64,000 nt of DNA, taken from Marthasterias glacialis. Its lineage: Eukaryota > Echinodermata > Asteroidea > Forcipulatida > Asteriidae. How positions within the stretch are numbered: the first letter of the stretch is position 1; each line of letters starts with the position of its first letter. Below the pieces are notes generated by a model. It worked only from the letters and a program-made list of their open reading frames with translations. It ran no database searches and was not told where the DNA came from. The DNA lies in the NCBI GenBank assembly GCA_911728455.2, contig OU452236.1:13875838-13939837 (forward strand). Direction: 5' to 3'. The position numbers and the translations under genes were made by a program. Shown piece by piece: positions 33,230 to 42,488 of this stretch.

Positions 33230-34261
33230 TTTCGGCAGTGTAGATTTGAATATTATTTTCAAAAGTTACAGTCGGATCCTTAAAATTGTAAGTGCCAACA
33301 AGCTCAAGTCTGCAACAACCGTTCGCAATGAAGTACAAACACTGAGGGCGTATGATGTCAAACCCCTTGATGCATGTGATGTGGCTAGTCATGGACCCTG
33401 TAGTAAAGATACATTCTTTGACGAAACGGTTGTACCTTCACCCTATGATTAAATCAATGAATTCAAGTTTCATTTAATTTCGTTTATTACTTTCACAGGA
33501 AGGATACAAGAACACAATGTAAAAAACAATTAAAGAAAACATTGACAGACCTGTATTAAGAAAAGGTAGCACCCTAAAGGATTTCAAAAAAAGTAATTAC
33601 TATCAGGTTGATCTCCTATATAATTTAGGAAACAGACAAACATTGGCCTAAAGGGCATGAAGAATATGGGTTTAAGAAAAACTTACACTACGCAGTGAAA
33701 AAATATAAAATTACAATTAAAAAAGAAAAACAAAAATGAAATGCTGTTAAAAAATGAAGAATGCAAAAAGCATTATGAGTTATTAGGAATAAAAAAAAAC
33801 AGCAAGGAAGCTAAACAGTTTGGGTCCAGGGATGTACCAGGCTGGGGTTAATAAGTGTTTTTATGCGTTGGCGTATGATTCCGCTTGTGCAGTTTCTTAT
33901 ACGACGGGACTTTCCCATTGCAAAAAACACGTTGCGAAATAAAGGTGTTTTTTTTTCTATTAATCGGAAATTAGCTAGTGGTGAGCAATCAACACTTTTT
34001 GGAAATGTATGTTTATAAGAGAAGGTGGGTCCATTGTTATGGGACAGAAACAGTAGGATTGAGGTAGGCCTATACATCGATTGGAGCAGAATGATAATAA
34101 TAGACTTGATTTGCTGATCAAAATATCGTTGTACACCACCGATTCCTTTTAAAACAACATAGATACACGCCTTTGTTACCGCAAACTCAATTACTTTCGT
34201 TAAACTGGATTACTAATTCAGACTTGGTTGTCTCGTCACTTGACTGTCTACCGAAGAAACA

Positions 34262-34891
34262 ATGCCCACGATTAAAACTTTTGTGTTCATGGATCTAGAA
34301 GCCACGGGCCTTGATGGGCCTGGTCGTCCAAGCCGGATCATAGAGATGTGCTTCGTAGCGGTGGACCGTTCCTCACTGTTGGAGGCACCAGCTCGCCAAA
34401 AGCTTCCTCGTGTGCTGGACAAACTCGTCCTCTGCGTGGATCCAAACATCAAAGAAGAGGCGCACATACCGGGCCTGACTGGTCTCAGCCGGGATATCCT
34501 TCAACGCAACGGGAGGGGCGTCTTCTCCGAAAAGATAGGCAAGCTTGTGGTGGAATTTCTCGATCGCCAAGCCGCCCCTGTGTGCCTTGTTGCGCACGGT
34601 GGAGACCGGTTCGATTTTCCGAAGATTGCTCGACATCTCCGTGAAGTGGGCGTGGCAATACCAAGGGGCGTTCTCTGTGGATGCACATTCCATGGTTTCA
34701 AAGCCATGAAGAGCAAGCCGCCGGGTGGCTGGTCTCTTGGCAGCCTCTACAGCCGATATGTTGGAGGGACGTGTGGTGATGGTCATCGCGCCGAGGCTGA
34801 CGTGGTCACCCTGCTGCAGTTGGTGCACCACACAGCGGCCGCCTCATTACCTTGGCTGGATAGAAATGCTCGCTCGCTCAGCATCGTATAG
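34262..34891 (+). CDS. TREX-like: TREX-type 3'-5' DNA exonuclease, copy B (intronless, variant motifs)
   Basis: A single-exon gene of 209 aa on the plus strand, ATG at 34262 with an A-rich upstream context. It has Exo I FMDLEATGL (D11, E13), PRVLDKLVLCVDP, Exo II CLVAHGGDRFDFP (D118) and Exo III GHRAEAD (H175, D180), so all five DEDDh positions are kept. Two departures from copies A and C are visible: HNG is HGG before the Exo II Asp, and the CADT/CVDS segment before the variable loop is CTFHGF, losing a conserved Asp that is not one of the five. No C-terminal membrane segment. It lies divergent to copy A (starts 1.0 kb apart) and convergent with copy C. Its GC content is clearly higher than the flanking DNA. 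Activity is predicted, but substrate preference may differ. Confidence 0.92.
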   Translation: MPTIKTFVFMDLEATGLDGPGRPSRIIEMCFVAVDRSSLLEAPARQKLPRVLDKLVLCVDPNIKEEAHIPGLTGLSRDILQRNGRGVFSEKIGKLVVEFLDRQAAPVCLVAHGGDRFDFPKIARHLREVGVAIPRGVLCGCTFHGFKAMKSKPPGGWSLGSLYSRYVGGTCGDGHRAEADVVTLLQLVHHTAAASLPWLDRNARSLSIV

Positions 34892-34899
34892 GCAGATCA

Positions 34900-36660
34900 T
34901 CCTTAACTGAAGTTGGGAAAAGGAGTACAACCATAGAGCTACAAACTAAAAACTGAATGCCGAACATGCATAACGCTTTTCATATTAAATTGTAACCAAC
35001 TTTTCATGCCTCCTTTACCGATGATATTCTCGGGTGCCAGTGTCATAGGGTATTCTGTCCTCCGGGTAATGTGTCCACCATACGGTAAATTATCGTGGGC
35101 TAGAGGAGTTTATTCAAAAGAGGGCACTATCAGAAAGAGTTAGTACACAATATTTGCCTATGCCCGGACAAAATCTCCTGCAGGGCAGAATCTCCTTCCA
35201 CACCGGAGTTTACAGTAAAATTTGACAATATTGATTACACTTTCGGGGTGTCTTTGTAGCTAGCTAGATGTACGACAGTTCATGTAGATTTGGATATACA
35301 TGCCGGGGGCAAAGACATAATCGATTTAATGTATATATTGAACCATTCATTTGTGCATTTTTCGATCGCATGGAGGGGGGGGGGGGGCAAGAACCTGAAT
35401 CCTGTGGGTGGGCTCCCGCCCCCTGCACCGTTACGATGGTCTTGTGCTGAACAAGTTGGCGCAACATAAAGAAAGACTGACTGCCTTTTGACGGTCCCGT
35501 GCAGAAAACTTGTTTGCCATAGTTATTACATGCACTGGCATTATATAACTTATTTTTCAGACCAAAGTGAGAGGTTTTGCGGGCTATGGAGGTGTGTCTA
35601 GCGTCGGTATTTGTTGGGTGCTGCTTGCCGTTTCCTTTTCAATTTTTGGCCGCACGCGCGATGTCCTTTACAACGCTGGAACGAAATAATCACCGCTATT
35701 TTGTGGGTTAAACGTAAGATCTATTTTTGCCAGTTTCACGCTATCATCGCTTCAGCTACTCATTCACCAAATCAATTCAAAAGAATAACGCTAAAAACAT
35801 GTTATGTTCTTTGACTTTTGCCACAATGGCAGAAGCGTTCAACAGTACTAATTGCACTTTTTTATTGGTGTTGATAGAAATACTAAATGTAATTTAGGGA
35901 CAGAAATTGAGTTGAAACTGTTACCTCATTTTGTACCAATAACAAAATATGAATATTTTAATCCAAACGCGATACACAGCAATCTAATTAATAGTATATT
36001 TGAAAATTATATGAAACTACTGAATGCCGCAACATTGATCATAATATGGAAATTTCTAATGTAGAAAACCAAGCTATAAATCATTATATAGGCTATGATA
36101 CTGTTTTCCTCAACATCTTTTTGAAATTCTGTTGTATAGTACATATAATTTCTGTTGATACTATTTCATTTTGACAAAGAATGCAAACATAGATATTGTT
36201 TTACAAAAAGTCCATTAAGTTGCCAATTTGATCATGATAATAAAATAACTCGGCGAAAGTTCATTTTGTTCAGTGCACATCATTTGACCCTTGATAAAAA
36301 ATAAAATAACTAAATAAATAAACACACGAAACCGGCCAATTTTTGGGGGTATTAGAGGATGTAGGCCTATGTACTTTGGGAGATTCTATAGTCACGCTCG
36401 AGTCAATACTTTTAACTGTCGTACAAAAAATTGCCCATAAGGCCCGATTGTTCACCTTCAAGCTTAGGTCACTGTCAGACGCAGCACCCTTCCAGGGTTT
36501 AGTTTGGTTCAGCATGATGGAGGTTTTACCTCTATGACCAAAATTAAGATACGTCACAATACCTTGTTTAAAAAAAAATAATAACCATGAATCTGACCCA
36601 CACTCGGGACAAGTAATGTTAGTCAGAGGTTTGTAGTCTAAACACACGCAATAATACGAC
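34900..36660. other. Spacer between TREX copies B and C, no gene seen
   Basis: AT-rich DNA with a G13-type homopolymer near 35375 and no coding segment I can support. The open frame ending just past the copy C stop (36270-36674, minus strand) resembles no family and is probably its 3' UTR. Confidence 0.5.
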
Positions 36661-36670
36661 GGGATGATGT

Positions 36671-37486
36671 TCACTCTTTAAGATTCAATCTGGGTTTCTT
36701 CGGCGGTGAATGAATTGGCAAATAATATGGCTCCATCTGGTTGAAGCGAACCCTGTTTTTGTCCATCCATTCTATTAAGACTTTAGTCTTGTTCATCATT
36801 ATCTTGATCAGCGCGATGACATCGGACTCCGCATTGTGCGCATCCGGTACAGGCCCACCGTAAAACCGCCGGTAAGTCTCCCCCAACGACACGCGCTTCC
36901 CCGGACTGTCGGTCACGTTGCTCGCTTGGCTGTTGGTGGTCGGTTTGTCAAGTTGTGCAAAGGCTTCCAACGAATCCACACACAATAACTCATCGGAAAA
37001 GCGCTCTCCAAGTTTATCCAGTTCTGTCCGTAGCAGTTTAAAGTCAAATCTGTTCCCGTTGTGAGCGACAAGACAAACTGGGGCATCCTGCCGTGCAAGG
37101 AAGAGTTGCAGCATCTTCGCAACATCGGCATCAAATTTGTTCCGCTTCGTCTCCTCCACCAAGTTGTGATTGTCTAACCCTGTCATTTCATATGACACGG
37201 GAGAAACTGCCTTGTTGGGGTTGACGCATAAAGTCAGTCTATCTTGTACTCGCGGTAGTTTCGGGGTGTTGTCAGATTCAAATGCATTCGAAGAGAACAG
37301 AGAATTCCGATGGAGTGCAATCATACATATTTCAATAATTCTCGGTCTGTCCATCGCCCAAAGACCACTTGTTTCTAAATCGAGAAACACAAAAGTTTGG
37401 ATTGGGGGTTTAAGGACTGGCTCGTCGCCCACAACCGCTTCAGGTGCCAGACAGCTTTGCATGGTGTTTTTGTTCACAATAATCAT
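36671..37486 (-). CDS. TREX-like: TREX-type 3'-5' DNA exonuclease, copy C (intronless, extended termini)
   Basis: A single-exon gene of 271 aa on the minus strand. Exo I FVFLDLETSGL gives D36 and E38; PRVQDRLTLCVNP follows; Exo II CLVAHNGNRFDF gives D148; the segment LCVDSLEAF is TREX-typical; Exo III AHNAESD gives H217 and D222. It is longer than copies A and B because of an N-terminal extension of about 28 residues (the Met at residue 9 is an alternative start), a loop around residues 181-198, and a C-terminal tail with a basic PPKKPR stretch that could act as a nuclear localisation signal. It is the copy closest to vertebrate TREX in the YRRFYGGPVPDAHNAE region. A TCACGTGA E-box lies 271 bp upstream of the start (37757-37764). 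No transmembrane tail. Confidence 0.93.
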   Translation of the reverse strand: MIIVNKNTMQSCLAPEAVVGDEPVLKPPIQTFVFLDLETSGLWAMDRPRIIEICMIALHRNSLFSSNAFESDNTPKLPRVQDRLTLCVNPNKAVSPVSYEMTGLDNHNLVEETKRNKFDADVAKMLQLFLARQDAPVCLVAHNGNRFDFKLLRTELDKLGERFSDELLCVDSLEAFAQLDKPTTNSQASNVTDSPGKRVSLGETYRRFYGGPVPDAHNAESDVIALIKIMMNKTKVLIEWMDKNRVRFNQMEPYYLPIHSPPKKPRLNLKE

Positions 37487-37756
37487 GTAGGAAGTATCAT
37501 TCCTCCATTCAGTATTCGACTAGTATGAGCAAAGTCGTCAGCAACTAATGTCACTGAAAACACAAGGAAGCTAGCACCACGGACATGCCCAGACAAGTGG
37601 TTAAAAGGCGCAATCGCATCGAACGAGCAGTTCATGTTCGTAACAAAATGATTCCTCTCCTATTCGAACCCTGTTCCACCATCTACTTGTTCATTATCTG
37701 AAAAAGAAACAAGCTTCCGTTTGCTGCTAAAACCATCCAGCCGAAAGTATGTGTGG

Positions 37757-37764
37757 TCACGTGA
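37757..37764. promoter_or_regulatory. E-box palindrome TCACGTGA upstream of TREX copy C
   Basis: An 8-bp palindromic bHLH-ZIP-type site lies 271 bp upstream of the copy C start codon. Its position suggests a promoter element, but single E-boxes are common and this is only suggestive. Confidence 0.25.
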
Positions 37765-37799
37765 CTTGAAGCTGTTCTTTTTAATGAACTTACTTTTTG

Positions 37800-40040
37800 T
37801 TTTTAACATTTTATTTATAAATCAATACTTAAATTGTGGTATTATATATCAGTTTTTAATAATAGTTCGGGGAAAAATAAGCTAAAGATTTATAAAAGTT
37901 TCTATAAAAGGAAATCAATTGTATGATGACTGTGGAAAAGTATTACAATGATAACGTTTACTGGAATGCAAGATAAGTAATTGTATTATCACATTATCGC
38001 GGCAGTTGGTTGATCCCAGGGTTGGTGTGGTGTGAAAATTTTGACAGGAAAAAGGTAAAAGAAATTACAATAACACTGTTAACACTCAATTTTAATTGAA
38101 TATAAACTCGTTTACATATATTTGTGGTAGAAACAGTGGATGGCATTCATAGTTAGTAGTTTTTGTAGAAAAAATCTCATGAGACACAATCTGCCCAAGA
38201 ACGATGTAGTTTCAAGCATTACAACGCACAAAAAAAAAATACTAAGCGTTTAGCTTGGGCCCTCCGGCTATTGCCTACATTTTCATGATTTTGTAAATTG
38301 TAATGATGATTAGTTCTTGATTGAATGTTTTTAAATTTTAGACCCGGTGAATATATGTTACTGTAGGTCTAAACTGGGGCACTGTACTGCTTTTTTTTTT
38401 TTAAATTTTGACTTGTCTTAGAAAAGATGGTCAAACTAGTGCTCCAGGGAAGCTTGGGGTATACATGCTGTGATGAAGGTGATTTGCTACAAATCTTATG
38501 ATGACCCTGTTCCCCCAAATTGCCCAAACTACGACAAAGAGAAAGACTCAACAAAATTGATGAAAAAACGCCTACTGACTGGTTTCTCAAAATCAAATTC
38601 AAAGATGAAATAACAGGCATTAATTGTACTCACAATCATTTTCTGTCCTCAAAATTGATGTTTTTTAGGCCAAAATCAAAACCAGTGCCCGCCATGCAGC
38701 CTTTAAACTTGCAGTCTGGATATTCGTCAACCACTGTTTTCTTACATGTGTACAAAGTTATTAACTACACAGATTGCATGTCCGCTGATGCCCTGAGCTG
38801 AGTTACATTTATTTGCACATGACTGTGACAGTCAACGCAGGATCTCAGCTGTGTGGAGTTGACTGGTTGAAACCAAAGATTACAAGATGGGGAAATGGAG
38901 CTCGCTCTATTGGGGAGTATTAGTGGAATGTGAAATAGGCATGGGTGCCATTTCAGCAAGTGAATGTTTTGTTTACCATTGGTAGCATTGTTCATTGTCT
39001 GCACTGACCTGCACTGATCTATTGCAGCGTTCTCCGTTAACAGTGGTTCGCTGGCCAAATGCTAGTTGAAACACCTGAGGACTAGTCAAAATTCTCTCCA
39101 AGTGGTCCTGCTGGCTACTTCAGTTTTTAAAACACGTCCCTATTTAGTATGAAGTATGGATCAGCTGAAACGCTGGCAGACCAGTGAAATGACAAGCTAA
39201 CTAGTCCTGCTGGCTAGTTACGGAAAAGGTTAAGGGCAAACCCTGTATTGTTGTATCAAAAGAGTTGCTTGCTGAAATGGCGTCCAGTGGGATTTCACAT
39301 TTCAGACGGGGTTCCCCATCTTGTGCCTTCGGCGCTTTATAATCTTCGGTTGAAACGCATGCTAGCACTCCCTCCGTACCCATAGTGGGGGGTCATTGAC
39401 CCTTGTGCAATTGGTGCATTTTATCAAAACCTACAAATGTAGGTCTAGTTCCCTTTAAAAAAATCCTCACAAGCAGTAGACCGATTGCGCAACCAATGTT
39501 GACATGCAGTCACGTGACCTCCTGTGGGTATAACACCACATCAGCTGATTGCAAAATACGTGTAAAGAGATATGCCGTGACACGGAGGGACTACAAAAAC
39601 AGTCGATTTTACTTTTGTTAAGTGATAAATTAGTTAATCAGCCCCTTTATTTAAAGTAGTATGTTGTGGCATTAATTGAAATCACATCTTTGTTTCAAAA
39701 TTTAACAGAATTCCTTACTAAAAAGAGTTCTTTTTTTAGTCATGCACTACTGGCGTCGGACGACTATGTTGCCACCTGCCTGTTATATTGTTTGTAATGT
39801 AGGACTAAATAAGTGTAAAAAAAAGGGTAAAAAACGTTGGAAAAGTGAGCATTTACACCTAGCCTTGCGAAATTTCAAATAGGCAAAGGAATCACATAGT
39901 TTTGGAAAGCAATTTCTTTGGATGATTTCAGCTTCAAAACTTTGAAATTTTTGTGTTGAAAAGTGTGTGATCGCGGTCGTCTGACCTAAATACCGTCGTG
40001 CCCTAGTAGTACACATCGTGCACATTTATACATTACTTGT
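37800..40040. other. Intergenic, mostly unrecognised
   Basis: No supported gene. At 38365-38430 there is one arm related to the 10.6-kb palindrome (GTCTAAACTGGGGCACTGTA). Around 39040-39240 the sequence has repeated 'CCTGCTGGCTA' motifs that look like transposon debris. Confidence 0.5.
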
Positions 40041-40047
40041 ACAATTT

Positions 40048-40200
40048 TCAAGACTTGCTGGAACTGTCCTTACTGGCTTTATTCAGCCACTCGAGGGTCT
40101 CTGGTACAAACTCTGGAATATTTTTCACAGATTTCAAGAAAGAAAAGCCTCGATCGAATAAAACAAATGCAACAACCATCATGTACCATACCGCACTTTC
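40048..40200 (-). CDS. Candidate terminal exon of an unrecognised gene
   Basis: On the minus strand an acceptor-like CCTCCATAG precedes a 50-codon open frame ending in TGA. It has a hydrophobic stretch (AVWYMMVVAFVLF) followed by a polar tail (DRGFSFLKSVKNIPE, then ETLEWLNKASKD, ending SSSKS). Amino-acid composition and codon choice look protein-like compared with the surrounding DNA. I do not recognise the family. If real, it would be the C-terminal exon of a minus-strand gene whose other exons lie to the right; the only partner I found is the weak candidate at 41701-41795. The opposite-strand frame is treated as its shadow. Confidence 0.35.
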   Translation of the reverse strand, partial: ESAVWYMMVVAFVLFDRGFSFLKSVKNIPEFVPETLEWLNKASKDSSSKS

Positions 40201-40331
40201 CTATGGAGGACGTCGTGTGTGTTTAAATTTTATACTCACAATAGGTCAGTGACGCGGGTCGCGCAATCGGCCTATTGGTAGTAAATGTGTTAACTATTGA
40301 CCTTTCTAATAATGAGCGAACATAACGTAAG

Positions 40332-40677
40332 CAGGGTTCTCCCCATGCACAAGCTAGCGTATCGGGCCGATACGCGCGAACTACGGGCCGATACGCAGAA
40401 ATTATGGCTGATACGCAGAAATTACAGCCGATACGCAAAAAAAAATAACATTTTTTTTTTTTTTTTTTTTTTTAGATTTTAATATCAAATTCACAAAAAA
40501 TCTAATCAAACCATTTTAAATGCTCCAGATTGCACAGTAGAGCTTTTCAAACCAAACAAACATTTAAGCATTCCAAGGACCTGCTACCAATTCAGCGTGC
40601 TTCTGCCACACTTTCAAAATTTCGAAATTTGGGTCCAGAATGCCCTGCAGTTTTGAAAAATCCTGGGGAGAACCCTG
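40332..40677. mobile_element. MITE with CAGGGTTCTCCCC ends and 5-bp target duplication
   Basis: The ends CAGGGTTCTCCCCA and TGGGGAGAACCCTG are inverted copies, and GTAAG flanks both sides. The left interior has about four tandem copies of a 20-22 bp unit containing 'GCCGATACGCAGAAATTA', and a T21 run follows at about 40452-40473. It is non-coding. If the minus-strand exon at 40048-40200 is real, the element lies in the intron before it. Confidence 0.8.
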
Positions 40678-41292
40678 GTAAGTATTAAATTGTCTGAGAA
40701 ATAGTGGAGGTCAGATACAGCAGTTTTGCCTGACTAGTAATTATAATTATAGTAAGTACTATTTAGTATCAGTATAGTCTGGCCATTTTAACCCCCATGG
40801 TCTGTCATAATTTTGAAGCCCTAAAAGATAAACCAGATCTGCACTAGCCATTCCCCACATGCCTAAACTGCATACAGTTAGACACAGTTCACAAAATCAA
40901 AGAAGAAAATTAATTGTAGAAGATTGTGAGGGGACCAGTTGCTCTGTGACATGATGCCTCTTTTGCGGGCTACCATGATGTTGAGCGTGCGCATAGAGTG
41001 GATCAGCAACAGGACTAATTAGAATCGCCCATATTTTTGGAGATTTTATTGTCACAATTCTAGGGGTTATGATCGAGCAAGGCATGCTTGGAAAAAATGG
41101 CGCGACCAGATCGATTACCCTTGGGAACGAGGTTGACATGTAACATAATATCCCTCCAAGGCTGATACTCTGTTCTTATCAGGGCAAGTCAATTTTTCTT
41201 CAGTAAAGCCAAAAGGGCAACTCCAAAGCTCTATGAGGAAAATAACACTGCATTGGAAGATTTCAACTTCAAAGGACACCACGGCAATGACC

Positions 41293-41673
41293 AGGGGCCA
41301 ATTTCATAAAGCTGTTTAGCAGGGCTGATACTTCACAGAGGCAACGGAGGCAAGTGCCTCTGTTGCTCCTGATCATTGCCTTGGTGCCCTTCAAATTTTC
41401 CAATAGAAATTTACAATTCCCTCATAGAGGTGCCCTTCATCAAGAAGAAAATGCCTTGGTGCCCTTGCCCTTTCAAGAACGAAGCAATCAGGCCTGTGTT
41501 TAGCAGAAAATACTTCTTAGCAAATTTCTCTGCTAAACAAAAATTGAGTGAGGCACCAGTCGCAACAGTGTAAACATAACGGAATGTTGGTTGGTAACCT
41601 GTTTCTGCTAAGCAAGGTTTATCTGTGCTTAGCAAGTTTCTGTGCTTACAGGCTTTATGAAATTGGGCCCAGG
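41293..41673. mobile_element. 'GGGCCCAATTTCATAGAGC' family MITE with internal insertion
   Basis: The ends 'CAGGGGCCAATTTCATAAAG' and 'CTTTATGAAATTGGGCCCAG' are inverted copies. The family body (TGTTTAGCAGAAAATAC, GTTGGTAACCTGTTTCTGC) is preserved on the right. About 170 bp of foreign sequence with 'TGCCTTGGTGCCCTT' duplicated (about 41377 and 41451) is inserted near the left end. Confidence 0.7.
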
Positions 41674-41700
41674 GATGTGGAGGCATTTGCCCCATGTTAC

Positions 41701-41795
41701 CTCTAGTCTGTACAGCATCAGGCCTGCCTCTCTTCTAATGGTGGTCATATACATTTTACAGACCAATTCATTACTGTTGAAGTGCTCTGTTTTTT
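41701..41795 (-). CDS. Weak candidate internal exon, same strand as the 40.0-40.2 kb exon
   Basis: On the minus strand a CGGCCAG acceptor-like border and a GAG|GTAACA donor-like border enclose 95 nt, open in one frame: KTEHFNSNELVCKMYMTTIR, then REAGLMLYRLE. Its end phase (0) fits the start phase of the 40048-40200 candidate. No family recognised. It sits just beyond a MITE end, so chance is a real possibility. Confidence 0.22.
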
Positions 41796-41899
41796 CTGGC
41801 CGATTTCCAGTTTTTGTGAAGTTGTATATTGAGTTACATATGTACTTAATTATCATAGGGACAAAAGAAAGTGATCGATACAAGAACATACACGTATAT

Positions 41900-42443
41900 T
41901 TGAAAAGTTAAAACGTTCATACAATCACCCTGGCCTCACATTATACATTGTACATGTACGTACACTGTAGGTGAAGGGCTTTCATTAATTAAAAAGAAAT
42001 ATGTACACATCCATGTAGAGTATTTTTGTCACTGTAATGAAGGTTTCAGTTAATTATTTTATGACTAAAAAGACCTGCTATTTTGTAATTTTCTGTTTGT
42101 TCATAAATAGGCTGTGTAGCAGTCACAGATTTTTACTGTTTTTTTTTTAAAGCATTGTATTAATAGTGTCACTGCACACGGGAAGGGGGTGCTACTTTCA
42201 GTTTCAGGGAAATCATCACGGACGATTGTACAGTACACAAGTGCATGTAAGTACGGTAGAAATTTTGGCAGCCGAGGACTTTTAGACTGCCACGAAACAT
42301 CTTAAAACTAGTGAGGAGCTGCAGTATATTTATGCTCATTTTTTTAAAAGTTGCCTGCCAAGGTATCTGTGGAGCACTTTATATCAGGCCCTCAGTGGTT
42401 GCTATGGTTGCATTGGAAAAGATTTGACGTCACCAGACATTAC

Positions 42444-42488
<45 letters not shown>

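Noticed and set aside
36270-36674. Minus-strand open frame of 134 codons after TREX copy C
   Set aside because: It resembles no family, overlaps the TREX stop region and has the composition of a 3' UTR.
38520-38801. Plus-strand open frame of 93 codons starting MPKLRQRERLNKIDEK
   Set aside because: No splice borders, no family resemblance, surrounded by repeat debris; looked at as a possible small gene but not supportable.
40037-40252. Plus-strand open frame of 71 codons
   Set aside because: It is opposite the more protein-like minus-strand exon candidate and has no recognisable features.
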